Shown: piece after piece, positions 45,258 to 53,564 of the stretch
Layout: each line of letters opens with the position of its first letter
Numbering within the stretch: position 1 is the first letter of the stretch
Assembly (NCBI RefSeq): GCF_000017245.1
Contig: NC_009655.1
Location: 1,922,001 to 1,986,000 of the forward strand
Origin: Actinobacillus succinogenes 130Z
GTDB lineage: Bacteria; Pseudomonadota; Gammaproteobacteria; Enterobacterales; Pasteurellaceae
Reading direction: 5' to 3'
Length of the DNA: 64,000 nt
Translations under genes and position numbers: made by a program
Notes under the pieces: model-generated
Told to the model about the DNA's origin: nothing
The model's input: only the letters and a program-made list of their open reading frames with translations
Databases searched by the model: none

Positions 45258-45979
45258 CGCCATTCCCCCTGATTCATTAAAGGAATAACTATACCGGTTT
45301 CATATTGAATTTGCGGATAATTCACGAACTGTCCCGCAAGATAAATCTGAATGCCCGGCCCTTGACCGATGAGGTTAAATTCTAATGCCGTTATACGATA
45401 TATTTTATCGTCTAATAAATCCGTCCAACCGCTTGAATCGCAAGATACAGGTTGAATATAACTTTGGCATTCTTGTGGTTTGCAATTTTGATTAATGGAA
45501 TTTTTATAGGTTTGACGGCTTTCTAGCATATCGTCGTTTAATCGATAACCAAACAATTCCGTACTAATTTCAGAAGCGGAATTTTTGCCGTCGGTTATGC
45601 AGCTTTTACCTTTATTCTTCGAACCTATACAACCGTTAGCGTTTACATCATAGAAAAATAAGATGCAGCTATTTAACGGCGCATGTGGCGATTGACCGAT
45701 CGTAAAAGCCGTACCCGTTTCATCCAATTCAAACAGACCCAAATTATTTTGCGTTAACCCTTCCGATAACGCGCGAAATCCGGCCCGTCGAATATCCCGG
45801 CCCATGGTTTGCAGCACGCGCTGCAGTTCCGTTTGTAATTGTAATTTACGTAAAATATCGTGATTTTGGCGTTGTACATGACCGTAAAAGGCAAGCACTA
45901 CCAGCAACAGAAGGGATGACAATGACAGACTCAACATCAGTGCCAATAAGGTTTGTCCTCGATATTTCATGTCTCTCAT
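45254..45979 (-). CDS. comO: Minor pseudopilin ComO / PpdB-like
   Basis: A 241-residue protein with a prepilin-like leader MRDMKYRG and hydrophobic helix QTLLALMLSLSLSSLLLLVV, lacking the usual Glu5. QTELQRVLQTMGRDIRRAGFR is characteristic of PpdB/PilW-type minor pilins, and four or more Cys follow. The ATG overlaps the comN stop (TAATG). The open frame to 46093 overlaps comN and is not used. Confidence 0.78.
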   Translation of the reverse strand: MRDMKYRGQTLLALMLSLSLSSLLLLVVLAFYGHVQRQNHDILRKLQLQTELQRVLQTMGRDIRRAGFRALSEGLTQNNLGLFELDETGTAFTIGQSPHAPLNSCILFFYDVNANGCIGSKNKGKSCITDGKNSASEISTELFGYRLNDDMLESRQTYKNSINQNCKPQECQSYIQPVSCDSSGWTDLLDDKIYRITALEFNLIGQGPGIQIYLAGQFVNYPQIQYETGIVIPLMNQGEWR

Positions 45980-46512
45980 TATTCGTTTCCCGTCGTGCAA
46001 GCGCTCAAAGATTGGTAATCTTTCAGTTTCAACGTCCCCAGATTGGAAAATGAAAACAATGTCCGACTGGAATCCGCCTGCAAAACAAAACATCCGGAAG
46101 GAGACGTATTTCGAATTCCGTTAAACTTAGTAATTTCTGAAGGATAATATTGTCTGCTGATTAACGTCGTTTTTTCCGGAAAATACGGAGTATAAAATTG
46201 TGCCGCAATATGTTTAGGGCATAATGACGGAGAAAAGCAATCGCATACGTAATCGTTTTTAATTTGCGCGGTAAAACACCATTTTTTACCTGAAGCATTT
46301 TGATTTGCAATAATCAGCCAGATATCCGATGAATTCTCGACTCTTGCCTGAATCCGGCGTAAAAACAGATAAAGTTTATGCTGTTCTTTGCTCAAAATCA
46401 TTTGTGCATTGCTTTTTTGCCACGCAGGAAATGCCAGCTGTGCCAACAACCCCATAATTGAAATTACTAATAATACTTCAACAAGGGTAAAACCTTTTAA
46501 AGCCGCCCGCAT
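45979..46512 (-). CDS. comN: Minor pseudopilin ComN / PpdA-like
   Basis: A 177-residue type IV prepilin-like protein. The leader MRAALKG is followed by FTLVEVLLVISIMGLLAQLAF, with the prepilin-peptidase site G-F and Glu5 of the mature protein. ATG 46512 has AGGTG at good spacing; GTG 46521 also opens the frame. It is first of the comN-comO-comP-comQ-recC run, which matches H. influenzae HI0938-HI0942. In that species the group is in the Sxy/CRP competence regulon. Confidence 0.82.
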   Translation of the reverse strand: MRAALKGFTLVEVLLVISIMGLLAQLAFPAWQKSNAQMILSKEQHKLYLFLRRIQARVENSSDIWLIIANQNASGKKWCFTAQIKNDYVCDCFSPSLCPKHIAAQFYTPYFPEKTTLISRQYYPSEITKFNGIRNTSPSGCFVLQADSSRTLFSFSNLGTLKLKDYQSLSACTTGNE

Positions 46513-46682
46513 TATATTCACCTAAATCCGTAACCGTTTATTTTCTTTTGTCATGAAACCGAAAAAGTACAAAAATATCGTCTTTTATGACCGCACTTTT
46601 CTATATGATGTTTATTCGCCGAAGTCTGTATAACGAACTTTAGAAAAATAAAATGGAAAAACCAAGGATTCCGGATTAGTTT

Positions 46683-46698
46683 TGGAATGTAAATCACA
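46683..46698 (-). promoter_or_regulatory. Candidate CRP-like site upstream of comN
   Basis: On the minus strand TGTGA-N6-TTCCA: one perfect CRP half-site and one weak one, about 170 bp before comN. It has TGTGA rather than the TGCGA core of CRP-S competence sites. No clean CRP-S site was found. Confidence 0.25.
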
Positions 46699-46730
46699 AA
46701 TAAAAATCAAGAAAAAGGAATGAAAGGCAA

Positions 46731-46967
46731 TTAACGATCGCGATATGTTAAATAGATTTGGCTAATCGCCAGTAATAAACTGACGACAGAAAGAAAAAAG
46801 CGTAAAAATAAATTTGGGAAAATAAGTAATGTCGCCGTATAAACAATAATAAATGTCACGGTAAGCAGAAAACGAAAATATTGCTTTTTGTTAAAATAAA
46901 CAAAAATTAAATACGCAAAAATGAAAAGTGATAATCCAATCAGTGCAAATAAAAAGAAATTAATCAT
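46731..46967 (-). CDS. Small membrane protein, unknown function
   Basis: A 78-residue protein, almost wholly hydrophobic, with about three membrane helices (residues 3-25, 32-50, 53-73) and a charged end TYRDR. It is more A/T-rich than its neighbours, and GAAAG precedes the ATG at short spacing. It lies between the tRNA-Lys cluster and comN on the same strand, so read-through from the tRNA promoter is possible. I do not recognise the family. Confidence 0.55.
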   Translation of the reverse strand: MINFFLFALIGLSLFIFAYLIFVYFNKKQYFRFLLTVTFIIVYTATLLIFPNLFLRFFLSVVSLLLAISQIYLTYRDR

Positions 46968-46992
46968 AAACTTTCGATTGCCTTGGAAAAGA

Positions 46993-47068
46993 TGGTGGGT
47001 CGTGAAGGATTCGAACCTTCGACCAACGGATTAAAAGTCCGCTGCTCTACCGACTGAGCTAACGACCC
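46993..47068 (-). tRNA. tRNA-Lys (anticodon TTT), copy 3
   Basis: A 76-nt cloverleaf: acceptor GGGTCGT/ACGACCC, CTTTTAA anticodon loop with TTT, GTTCGAATC T loop and encoded CCA. Sequence is identical to the two copies upstream. Confidence 0.97.
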
Positions 47069-47096
47069 ATACTGATATGGGTAAACCAGATTTAAG

Positions 47097-47172
47097 TGGT
47101 GGGTCGTGAAGGATTCGAACCTTCGACCAACGGATTAAAAGTCCGCTGCTCTACCGACTGAGCTAACGACCC
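47097..47172 (-). tRNA. tRNA-Lys (anticodon TTT), copy 2
   Basis: Identical in sequence to the neighbouring copies. The spacer to copy 3 is 28 nt and nearly repeats the spacer to copy 1, indicating tandem duplication. Confidence 0.97.
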
Positions 47173-47201
47173 ATACTGATATGGATAAACCAAGTTTTAA
47201 G

Positions 47202-47277
47202 TGGTGGGTCGTGAAGGATTCGAACCTTCGACCAACGGATTAAAAGTCCGCTGCTCTACCGACTGAGCTAACGACCC
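47202..47277 (-). tRNA. tRNA-Lys (anticodon TTT), copy 1
   Basis: Promoter-proximal copy of three identical tRNA-Lys genes in one transcript. Confidence 0.97.
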
Positions 47278-47318
47278 ACTTTATCATTCGTTGCAATTAC
47301 GTTGTGCAACGGGTGCAT

Positions 47319-47346
47319 ATAATACGGATTTAAATTTAATAATCAA
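47319..47346 (-). promoter_or_regulatory. Sigma-70 promoter of the tRNA-Lys cluster
   Basis: On the minus strand, -35 TTGATT (47346-47341), 16-bp spacer, -10 TATTAT (47324-47319), about 41 bp before the first tRNA. The leader holds a short GTTGCA...TGCAAC inverted repeat. Confidence 0.6.
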
Positions 47347-47483
47347 CAAAAATTTACATTTTTTTGTTTGATTGAACGAATACTCAACAATTTATCAAAG
47401 ATAATGAAATAATATATTCCCGCCATAAAAATAAGCGAAAACAATAAAATTTACGACCGCACTTTTATGCGAATTTATGTAGA

Positions 47484-47513
47484 TAAAAACAGGCTCCGAG
47501 GAGCCTGTTTTTA
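47484..47513 (-). terminator. Terminator after pal
   Basis: AAAAACAGGCTC pairs perfectly with GAGCCTGTTTTT around CGAG (palindromic loop region); T-run on the minus strand closes the tol-pal operon. Confidence 0.9.
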
Positions 47514-47531
47514 TCATTAATAAAAAATAAA

Positions 47532-47990
47532 TTAGTATGCTAATACTGCACGACGGTTTTTCGCGTATGCCGCTTCGTCATGACCTAACACTGCCGGTTT
47601 TTCTTCACCGTAAGAAACAGTTGAAATATTATTAGCACCTTTAGCGCTCAAATAGTTTTTAACTGCATCAGCACGACGTTGACCTAATGCGATGTTGTAC
47701 TCTGGAGTACCACGTTCGTCAGCATTACCTTCAACTAATACTTTAGCGGCCGGAGTCGCTGTTAAGTATGCCGCGTGAGCATCTAATAATTGTTGGTATT
47801 CACCTTCGATATCATATCTATCGAATGCGAAGTAAACGGTGTTGTAACGTTGTTGCAAATCTTCAACGGAATAACCACCGAATTGTTGTGCAGCGTTCGC
47901 ACCGTCTGTAGCGCTTGCATCGTTGTCTGATGAACTACATGCTGCTAATGCTAATACTGGTGCAACTAACAATAATTTTGCTAATTTCAT
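47532..47990 (-). CDS. pal: Peptidoglycan-associated lipoprotein Pal (P6)
   Basis: Outer-membrane lipoprotein that anchors the outer membrane to peptidoglycan and is the target of TolB; known as P6 in Haemophilus. The 152-residue protein has a signal with Cys18 (LALAACSSS), and an OmpA-like domain with VYFAFDRYDI, the diaminopimelate-binding NADERGTPEYNIALGQRRA, and VSYGEEKP. It lies 18 nt after tolB. Confidence 0.97.
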   Translation of the reverse strand: MKLAKLLLVAPVLALAACSSSDNDASATDGANAAQQFGGYSVEDLQQRYNTVYFAFDRYDIEGEYQQLLDAHAAYLTATPAAKVLVEGNADERGTPEYNIALGQRRADAVKNYLSAKGANNISTVSYGEEKPAVLGHDEAAYAKNRRAVLAY

Positions 47991-48008
47991 TAAATTTCTC
48001 CTCAGAGT

Positions 48009-49292
48009 TTATTTTGTTAAGTATGGTGACCAAGCAGGGAATTTGACTTGTCCATCACTTCCTGGCAACCGAGCTTTAAAGCGTCCGTCTGCGGACACCA
48101 ATTGTAGCACCTTTCCTAGTCCTTGGGTAGAGCTATAGATAATCATGATCCCGTTAGGTGAAATACTCGGACTTTCATCTAAGAAAGTAGAACTTAGCAC
48201 CTCTGATGTACCCGTTGTCGTATCATATTTAACAACATTGTCACCCGAAATCATTACTAATGTTTTACCATCAGAACTCATCTGGCCGCTATAACTACGA
48301 CCACCACCAATCAATGTTGCACCGCCGCCCGACGAGCTCATTGAATACACTTGCGGTGAACCGCTTCTATCGGATGTGAACAAGATACGACCATCCTGAG
48401 TCCAGCTCGGCTCGGTATTGTTACCGGCTCCGCCAGTCAATTTCGTAGGGTGTCCGCCATTCGAATTCATTACATAAATATTTAATAGTCCGTCTTGATT
48501 GTTAGCAAACGCCAAACGTGAGCCATCCGGAGAAAATGCCGGCGCTCCGTTGTGGCCTCGGAATGCGGCAACCACTTTACGTTGACCGGAACCTAAATTA
48601 TGGACGACCAATTGAGACTTTCTATTCTCGAAAGACACATAAGCTAATCGTTGACCGTCCGGAGACCATGCCGGTGACATAATAGGTTGAGAACTTCGCG
48701 TTACCACAAATTGGTTAAAACCGTCGTAATCTGCAATACGAAGCTCATGAGAACCGGCGTTACGTTGCACAACATAAGCAATACGGGTACGGAATGCTCC
48801 TTTAATCCCGGTCATTTTTTCAAACACTTCATCACTGACTTGATGGGCACCCCAGCGAATCCATTTCGGTTGTACCGTAAGTGAGTTTTGAGCTAACACC
48901 GCACCGGCGTTACCGGAGGCTCCGACGGTATCCACTAACTGGTAAGCGATTTGATAACCGTTACCGCTCGCCGTTACCTGACCGACAACAACCGCATCAA
49001 TTCCTAACGATGCCCATGCATCCGGCGTGACTTCTGAAGCCGAACCCGGTTGCTGTGGCATTTGATTGACAGGAATCGGATTGAATTTTCCGCTGTTACG
49101 TAAATCCGCAGTAATAATCTCTGCAATATCTGCGGGTACAGAACCATTGGATTTAAACGGCACAACTGCGATAGGACGAGCCCCTTCAACCCCTTCATCA
49201 ATAACGATACGAACTTCGTCATCGGCATAGGCTGAATTGATTGCAAAAAACAATACAGCACACATACTCATTAAACGAGCGATCAATTTCAT
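48009..49292 (-). CDS. tolB: Tol-Pal system periplasmic protein TolB
   Basis: Periplasmic partner of Pal and TolA in outer-membrane constriction at division. ATG 49292 with AGGTGG at 6-nt spacing gives 427 residues; GTG 49301 is rejected because that site would lie inside the gene. The signal is MKLIARLMSMCAVLFFAINSAYA (23 residues). An N-terminal alpha/beta domain precedes a six-bladed beta-propeller with WSPDGQRLAYVSFE, FSPDGSRLAFANNQ and WTQDGRILFTSD repeats. Confidence 0.96.
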   Translation of the reverse strand: MKLIARLMSMCAVLFFAINSAYADDEVRIVIDEGVEGARPIAVVPFKSNGSVPADIAEIITADLRNSGKFNPIPVNQMPQQPGSASEVTPDAWASLGIDAVVVGQVTASGNGYQIAYQLVDTVGASGNAGAVLAQNSLTVQPKWIRWGAHQVSDEVFEKMTGIKGAFRTRIAYVVQRNAGSHELRIADYDGFNQFVVTRSSQPIMSPAWSPDGQRLAYVSFENRKSQLVVHNLGSGQRKVVAAFRGHNGAPAFSPDGSRLAFANNQDGLLNIYVMNSNGGHPTKLTGGAGNNTEPSWTQDGRILFTSDRSGSPQVYSMSSSGGGATLIGGGRSYSGQMSSDGKTLVMISGDNVVKYDTTTGTSEVLSSTFLDESPSISPNGIMIIYSSTQGLGKVLQLVSADGRFKARLPGSDGQVKFPAWSPYLTK

Positions 49293-49325
49293 TTTTACCA
49301 CCTATGTTGGTTTATGAGTGAATGT

Positions 49326-50460
49326 TTATTTCAAATCGAAACTAATAATAGACGATTTATACTTATTATAAATATCATCGGTTGGTGCCGGCGGAACCTT
49401 TTTAGTTCTCGCGATCGCACTCAATGCCGCCGCACAAATATCATCCGGGCCTGAGACTCGTTGATATCCCATAATAGTCCCGTCACGCCCTAAATTTATA
49501 CGGATATCACAAACTTTTCCGGCGAAACTCGAATCTTTTAAAAACCGGCGCTTAATTTCTCTCTTAATTAGCGCACCGTACTTATCTCCGGTTTTTCCGC
49601 CGTCACCGACACCTAAACCTGCGCCACTCCCTTGGCTACCGCCACGATTGGCATTACCACCCTTAGAAGCACTGCCGCCACCGATAGAACCGCCATTTAA
49701 AAAATCGTCTAGCGCCGCTTGCTTGGCCTTCGCATCCGCTTTAGCTTTTGCATCTGCCGCCGCTTTGGCTTTAGCCTCCGCATCCGCTTTAGCTTTTGCT
49801 TCTTTGGCGGCTTTTTCCTTGGCTTCTTTTTCGGCTTTTTCTTTAGCTGCTTTTTCCGCCTTTTCCTTCGCTTCTTTTTCGGCTTTGGCTTTAGCCTCGG
49901 CTTCAGCTTTTGCTTTCGCTTCCTGTTCAGCTTTAGCCTTCGCTTTTTGCGTCTTCTTCCGCTTGTTTTGCCGCCGCAGCTAAGCGTTTGGCTTCCGCCT
50001 CTTTTTTCAATTTAGCCGCTTCCGCCGCCTGTTTAGCTTTCGCTTCAGCCTCTTGTTTTGCTCTTTCTTGTGCTTCCTGACGGGCTTTTTCGGCCGCTTG
50101 CTGTTTTTGGCGCTCAAGTTCTTGCTGACGCTGTTGTTCAAGTTGCTCTTGAATTCGTTCCTGTGGTTCAGGCTGAGAAAGTACCGGTTGTTCTTCTGTA
50201 GCGACCTCCGGGGTTTCAGGTTGCTTTTCCGGAGCCGTCTGACCTTTTTTCTTCTGTTGAAGACGTCCCCACTCCTGAGCCGCCGATCCGGTATCTACCA
50301 TTACGGCGCCCATGACATCGCCATCACCTTCACCGCCCCCCATTACATCTATCGTATGGGTAAACAATGAACCGAGAATCAACAATCCAAACAAGATAAC
50401 ATGCAAAATGATCGAAATCAGATAGGCATTGGCTTCTTTTTTTCGCTGATTATTTTCCAC
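49326..50460 (-). pseudogene. tolA: tolA, interrupted by a +1 frameshift
   Basis: TolA bridges TolQR in the inner membrane to TolB-Pal. From GTG 50460 (AGGACAG site upstream) the frame gives the cytoplasmic tail and membrane helix (LISIILHVILFGLLILGSLF), a Pro/Glu-rich section, and the start of the Ala/Lys/Glu-rich helical domain, then stops at TAA 49935-49933 after 175 codons. Dropping one base in the A5 run at 49948-49944 restores a frame that continues AKAKAEQEAKAKAEAEAKAK-type repeats and a globular C-terminal domain ending SSIISFDLK at TAA 49328-49326. The joined product would be 377 residues, normal for TolA. Sequencing error, real mutation or recoding cannot be told apart here. Confidence 0.88.
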
Positions 50461-50475
50461 AATCTGTCCTATTGA

Positions 50476-50901
50476 TTAAATTGGATCGGTCATTAAACCA
50501 ACAGATTTAATTCCTGCCAAATGGAGTAAATTCAATGCCTTAATGATTTCTTCGTAAGGCACATCACTGGCTCCACCGATTAAGAATAACGTATTCGGAT
50601 CTTTTTCGAATTCGGCTTTCGTCATGGACGTCACCATTTCTTCAGACAATCCTTCCGAACGTTCTCCCGCAATAGACACGGCATACTGACCGATACCGGC
50701 AACCTCAATAATCACAGGCGTTTTATCTTCATTTGACACTTCTTGGCTTTGTACCGCATCCGGCAGATCAACCTGTACGCTTTGACTGATAATCGGTGCG
50801 GTAGCCATAAAAATCAATACGAGCACCAACAATACGTCCAAAAACGGCACGATGTTAATCTCGGATTTGATATTTCTATCTTTATTACGGCGATACGCCA
50901 T
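50476..50901 (-). CDS. tolR: Tol-Pal system protein TolR
   Basis: ExbD-like partner of TolQ. The 141-residue protein has a basic N-terminus, one membrane helix with the proton-channel Asp in INIVPFLDVLLVLVLIFMA, and a periplasmic domain that can bind peptidoglycan. It is 68 nt after tolQ, and that gap holds an inverted uptake-sequence hairpin. Confidence 0.96.
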   Translation of the reverse strand: MAYRRNKDRNIKSEINIVPFLDVLLVLVLIFMATAPIISQSVQVDLPDAVQSQEVSNEDKTPVIIEVAGIGQYAVSIAGERSEGLSEEMVTSMTKAEFEKDPNTLFLIGGASDVPYEEIIKALNLLHLAGIKSVGLMTDPI

Positions 50902-50929
50902 ATAAACCTCTAAAACTTGTCTAAATTTA

Positions 50930-50956
50930 ACCGCACTTTATGCAAAAAAGTGCGGT
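50930..50956. terminator. Inverted uptake-sequence hairpin inside the tol operon (tolQ-tolR gap)
   Basis: ACCGCACTTT pairs with AAAGTGCGGT around ATGCAAA. It has a stem like the terminal hairpins elsewhere but no strong T run on the minus strand, so it may attenuate or stabilise mRNA. Confidence 0.5.
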
Positions 50957-50969
50957 CGAAAAATCATCA

Positions 50970-51656
50970 TTATTGATTTTTAGCAAACACTTGACGTTGT
51001 AAAATCGTTGTAAATTCGTCGATAAAGTTACCGTAGTTTTGCTCTAATTTATTGACACGTAAACTTAAACGGTTATATGCCATCACCGCCGGAATCGCCG
51101 CAAACAAACCGATTGCCGTTGCAATCAGGGCTTCTGCAATACCCGGTGCGACCATTTGCAGGGTCGCCTGTTTGGCACCGCTCAATGCCATAAATGCGTG
51201 CATGATTCCCCATACGGTACCGAACAAACCGATATACGGACTTACCGAGGCCACTGTTGCCAAAAACGGAATACGACTCTCTAATGTTTCGACTTCACGA
51301 TTCATCGCTAAGTTCATTGCCCGCGTACTTCCTTTAATAATGGCTTCCGGCGCCTCAGCATTAACCTGTTTCAAACGGGAGAATTCTTTAAACCCTACAT
51401 AGAAAATCTGCTCACTACCGGACATCATTCCGTCGCGACGATTTGATAAACCGTCATAGAGTTTGGTTAAATCTTCACCGGACCAGAAACGATCCTCAAA
51501 CGCCATCGAATCTTTCAACGCCTGAGTCAAAATCCGGCTGCGTTGAATAATAATAGCCCAAGAAATAATTGAGAATGAAATCAAAATTAAAATAACAATT
51601 TGAACGACAATACTCGCTTTTAGAAATAAATCTAAAAAGTTCAATTCCGCTGTCAT
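50970..51656 (-). CDS. tolQ: Tol-Pal system protein TolQ
   Basis: ExbB/MotA-type inner-membrane protein forming the proton channel with TolR. The 228-residue protein has three helices: one near the N-terminus (SIVVQIVILILISFSIISWA) and two after the cytoplasmic loop, with VSPYIGLFGTVWGIMHAF and PGIAEALIATAIGLFAAIPA. It is 22 nt after ybgC. Confidence 0.97.
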   Translation of the reverse strand: MTAELNFLDLFLKASIVVQIVILILISFSIISWAIIIQRSRILTQALKDSMAFEDRFWSGEDLTKLYDGLSNRRDGMMSGSEQIFYVGFKEFSRLKQVNAEAPEAIIKGSTRAMNLAMNREVETLESRIPFLATVASVSPYIGLFGTVWGIMHAFMALSGAKQATLQMVAPGIAEALIATAIGLFAAIPAVMAYNRLSLRVNKLEQNYGNFIDEFTTILQRQVFAKNQ

Positions 51657-51678
51657 TGAAAAAACTCCGAGAAAATAC

Positions 51679-52104
51679 TTAATTAAAAAATGCCGCCTTG
51701 ACCTCTTTCGGAAGTGCAGTCGGCTTCATTTTACCTAAATCTACGCAGGCCACTTTTACTGTTGCCGTGCTCAAAATATTTTCATCCCGTTTTAAGGATT
51801 GGGTGAAAATAATTGTCGCGCCTTTCACTTCCGCCACTTCTGTTTCGACCGAAAGAAAATCATCAAGTTTCGCAGGAATACAATAATCGATTTTCATCGA
51901 TTTCACAACAAATGCGATCTTCCGTTCTTCAAGTAACGTTTGCTGAGAAAAATTCAAAGTACGTAAAAATTCTGTGCGCGCCCGTTCATAAAAATGTAAA
52001 TAACGGGCATGATAAACGACACCGCCGGCGTCCGTATCTTCATAGTAAACGCGGACGGGAAACGGAAAAGCTGCGCCTGTTGCCATATTCTCATTATCTG
52101 ACAT
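51679..52104 (-). CDS. ybgC: Acyl-CoA thioesterase YbgC
   Basis: Hot-dog-fold thioesterase, first gene of the tol-pal operon. The 141-residue protein has the active-site motif YYEDTDAGGVVYHARYL with the catalytic Asp, then FYERARTEFLRTL. ATG 52104 has AAGGAT at good spacing; ATG 52122, six codons earlier, has a poorer site. Haemophilus YbgC hydrolyses short-chain acyl-CoAs; its role in the Tol operon is unclear. Confidence 0.93.
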   Translation of the reverse strand: MSDNENMATGAAFPFPVRVYYEDTDAGGVVYHARYLHFYERARTEFLRTLNFSQQTLLEERKIAFVVKSMKIDYCIPAKLDDFLSVETEVAEVKGATIIFTQSLKRDENILSTATVKVACVDLGKMKPTALPKEVKAAFFN

Positions 52105-52249
52105 TTTCCAATCCTTAATCATTTGATTTATCCGGTTAAAAACTCGCGTATTCTAGAACGAGAAAGTACCTTACGCAAGCATTATCACGCGTTAACCGCT
52201 CAAAAAAACAGATAATTTTTAAATCGTTTTTATACCATAAAATATAACA

Positions 52250-52272
52250 AAAGGGCTTATAACAAGCCCTTT
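52250..52272 (-). terminator. Terminator after cydX
   Basis: AAAGGGCTT pairs with AAGCCCTTT around 5 nt, followed on the minus strand by TTGTTATAT. It separates cydABX from ybgC-tol-pal. Confidence 0.7.
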
Positions 52273-52304
52273 AAAGTGCGGTCAAAATTTGTACCGTTTT
52301 TTTA

Positions 52305-52400
52305 TTAATCTAATTTACCGTTATCATCTAATTTTGCAGTGACTTTCACACTGATTAAAATGGCGGCGATGATCCCCACTACCCAAATCGCATAAAACAT
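52305..52400 (-). CDS. cydX: Cytochrome bd oxidase small subunit CydX
   Basis: A 31-codon gene reading MFYAIWVVGIIAAILISVK and then VTAKLDDNGKLD, a single membrane helix with a short charged tail. CydX stabilises the haems of the CydAB oxidase; E. coli CydX is 37 residues with the same MWYFAWILG-type start. It has a GAGGAGAG ribosome-binding site and starts 14 nt after cydB. ybgE, the next gene in E. coli, is missing. Confidence 0.88.
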   Translation of the reverse strand: MFYAIWVVGIIAAILISVKVTAKLDDNGKLD

Positions 52401-52414
52401 AATTCTCTCCTCAA

Positions 52415-53551
52415 TCAGTATAATGAGTTTTTATTCGCTTCAATAAAATCAGCGTCAAGGCGACCGAACATTTTAATATACGACCAAATCGTGTAACTCA
52501 ATGATATCACTACAAATACCAGCGCCAGCCCTAACATGATTTTCAATGTTAATTCGCTTGATGTCGAATCCCACATCAATAAACTCATTTCCGGATGTGT
52601 AATTGACGGCATAATGAACGGGAACATTGACGTTGCGCAACTCAAGATCACCCCAATCATCGTTAACGATGAGAAGAAGAAAGCAAAACCCGAACGGTTC
52701 GCTTTTGAAGCAGCGATAGTCGATACGGCACCAATTACAACCAGGGCGGGTAAAATAAACAGCAGCGGCATTTCTTTGTAGTTATTGAACCATGCACCGG
52801 TCTCAATCGCTACGGTTTTACCTAACGGTGAAGACGGAGCAAAGTGATCCACTGTGCTCGTTACTACAAAACCGTCTTTGAACAGCAACCAAATTCCCGC
52901 TAACACAAAAGTAATCAAGGTAACAAATGCACCTACCTGGCTGACAGTTCTTGCTCGATTGCGCAATTCTGCCGTGGTCTTCATTTGTAACCAAGCCGCA
53001 CCGTGTGTGGTCAACATTGCAAAGCTGATGATACCGCATACTAACGCAAACGGATTGAGTAATTCAAAAAACGATCCCGTATATTTCACTTGCATCAAAT
53101 CGTTGAATTCAAAGGGGACGCCCTGTAATAAGTTACCGAATGCCACACCGAAAACCAATGACGGAACGAAACCGCTGACAAACAAACCGATATCCCAGGT
53201 TTTGCGCCATGTTTTATCGTCTTTTTTATTGCGATAATCAAAAGCTAACGGGCGGAAGAATAATGCCGCCAACACTAAAATCATCGCGATATAAAAACCT
53301 GAAAACGAAGTGGCATACACAACCGGCCACGCCGCAAACATCGCACCGCCTGCAGTCAGTAACCAAACTTGGTTGCCGTCCCAGTGAGGTGCAATGGTAT
53401 TAATCATAATACGTTTCTCAACTTCTTTTTTGCCGATAAATGGCAGTAAATTCGCTACGCCCATATCGAAGCCGTCGGTAATGACAAAACCGATGAGCAA
53501 AACACAAACAAGCACCCACCAAATAAAGCGTAAAAATTCATAATCAAGCAT
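52415..53551 (-). CDS. cydB: Cytochrome bd ubiquinol oxidase subunit II CydB
   Basis: Second membrane subunit of the high-affinity quinol oxidase. The 378-residue protein begins MLDYEFLRFIWWVLVCVLLIG, with GFVITDGFDMGVANLLPFIG, IAPHWDGNQVWLL and eight or more hydrophobic helices. It is 13 nt after cydA. Confidence 0.97.
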   Translation of the reverse strand: MLDYEFLRFIWWVLVCVLLIGFVITDGFDMGVANLLPFIGKKEVEKRIMINTIAPHWDGNQVWLLTAGGAMFAAWPVVYATSFSGFYIAMILVLAALFFRPLAFDYRNKKDDKTWRKTWDIGLFVSGFVPSLVFGVAFGNLLQGVPFEFNDLMQVKYTGSFFELLNPFALVCGIISFAMLTTHGAAWLQMKTTAELRNRARTVSQVGAFVTLITFVLAGIWLLFKDGFVVTSTVDHFAPSSPLGKTVAIETGAWFNNYKEMPLLFILPALVVIGAVSTIAASKANRSGFAFFFSSLTMIGVILSCATSMFPFIMPSITHPEMSLLMWDSTSSELTLKIMLGLALVFVVISLSYTIWSYIKMFGRLDADFIEANKNSLY

Positions 53552-53564
53552 ACTGCACTCCTAC

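Noticed and set aside
46993..47277. Prophage or island attachment at the tRNA-Lys cluster
   Set aside because: No integrase, no flanking direct repeat other than the tRNA genes themselves, and core genes lie on both sides.
49648..50015. Plus-strand ORFs rich in Ala/Phe/Ser
   Set aside because: They are the complement of the Ala/Lys/Glu repeats of tolA and have no independent support.
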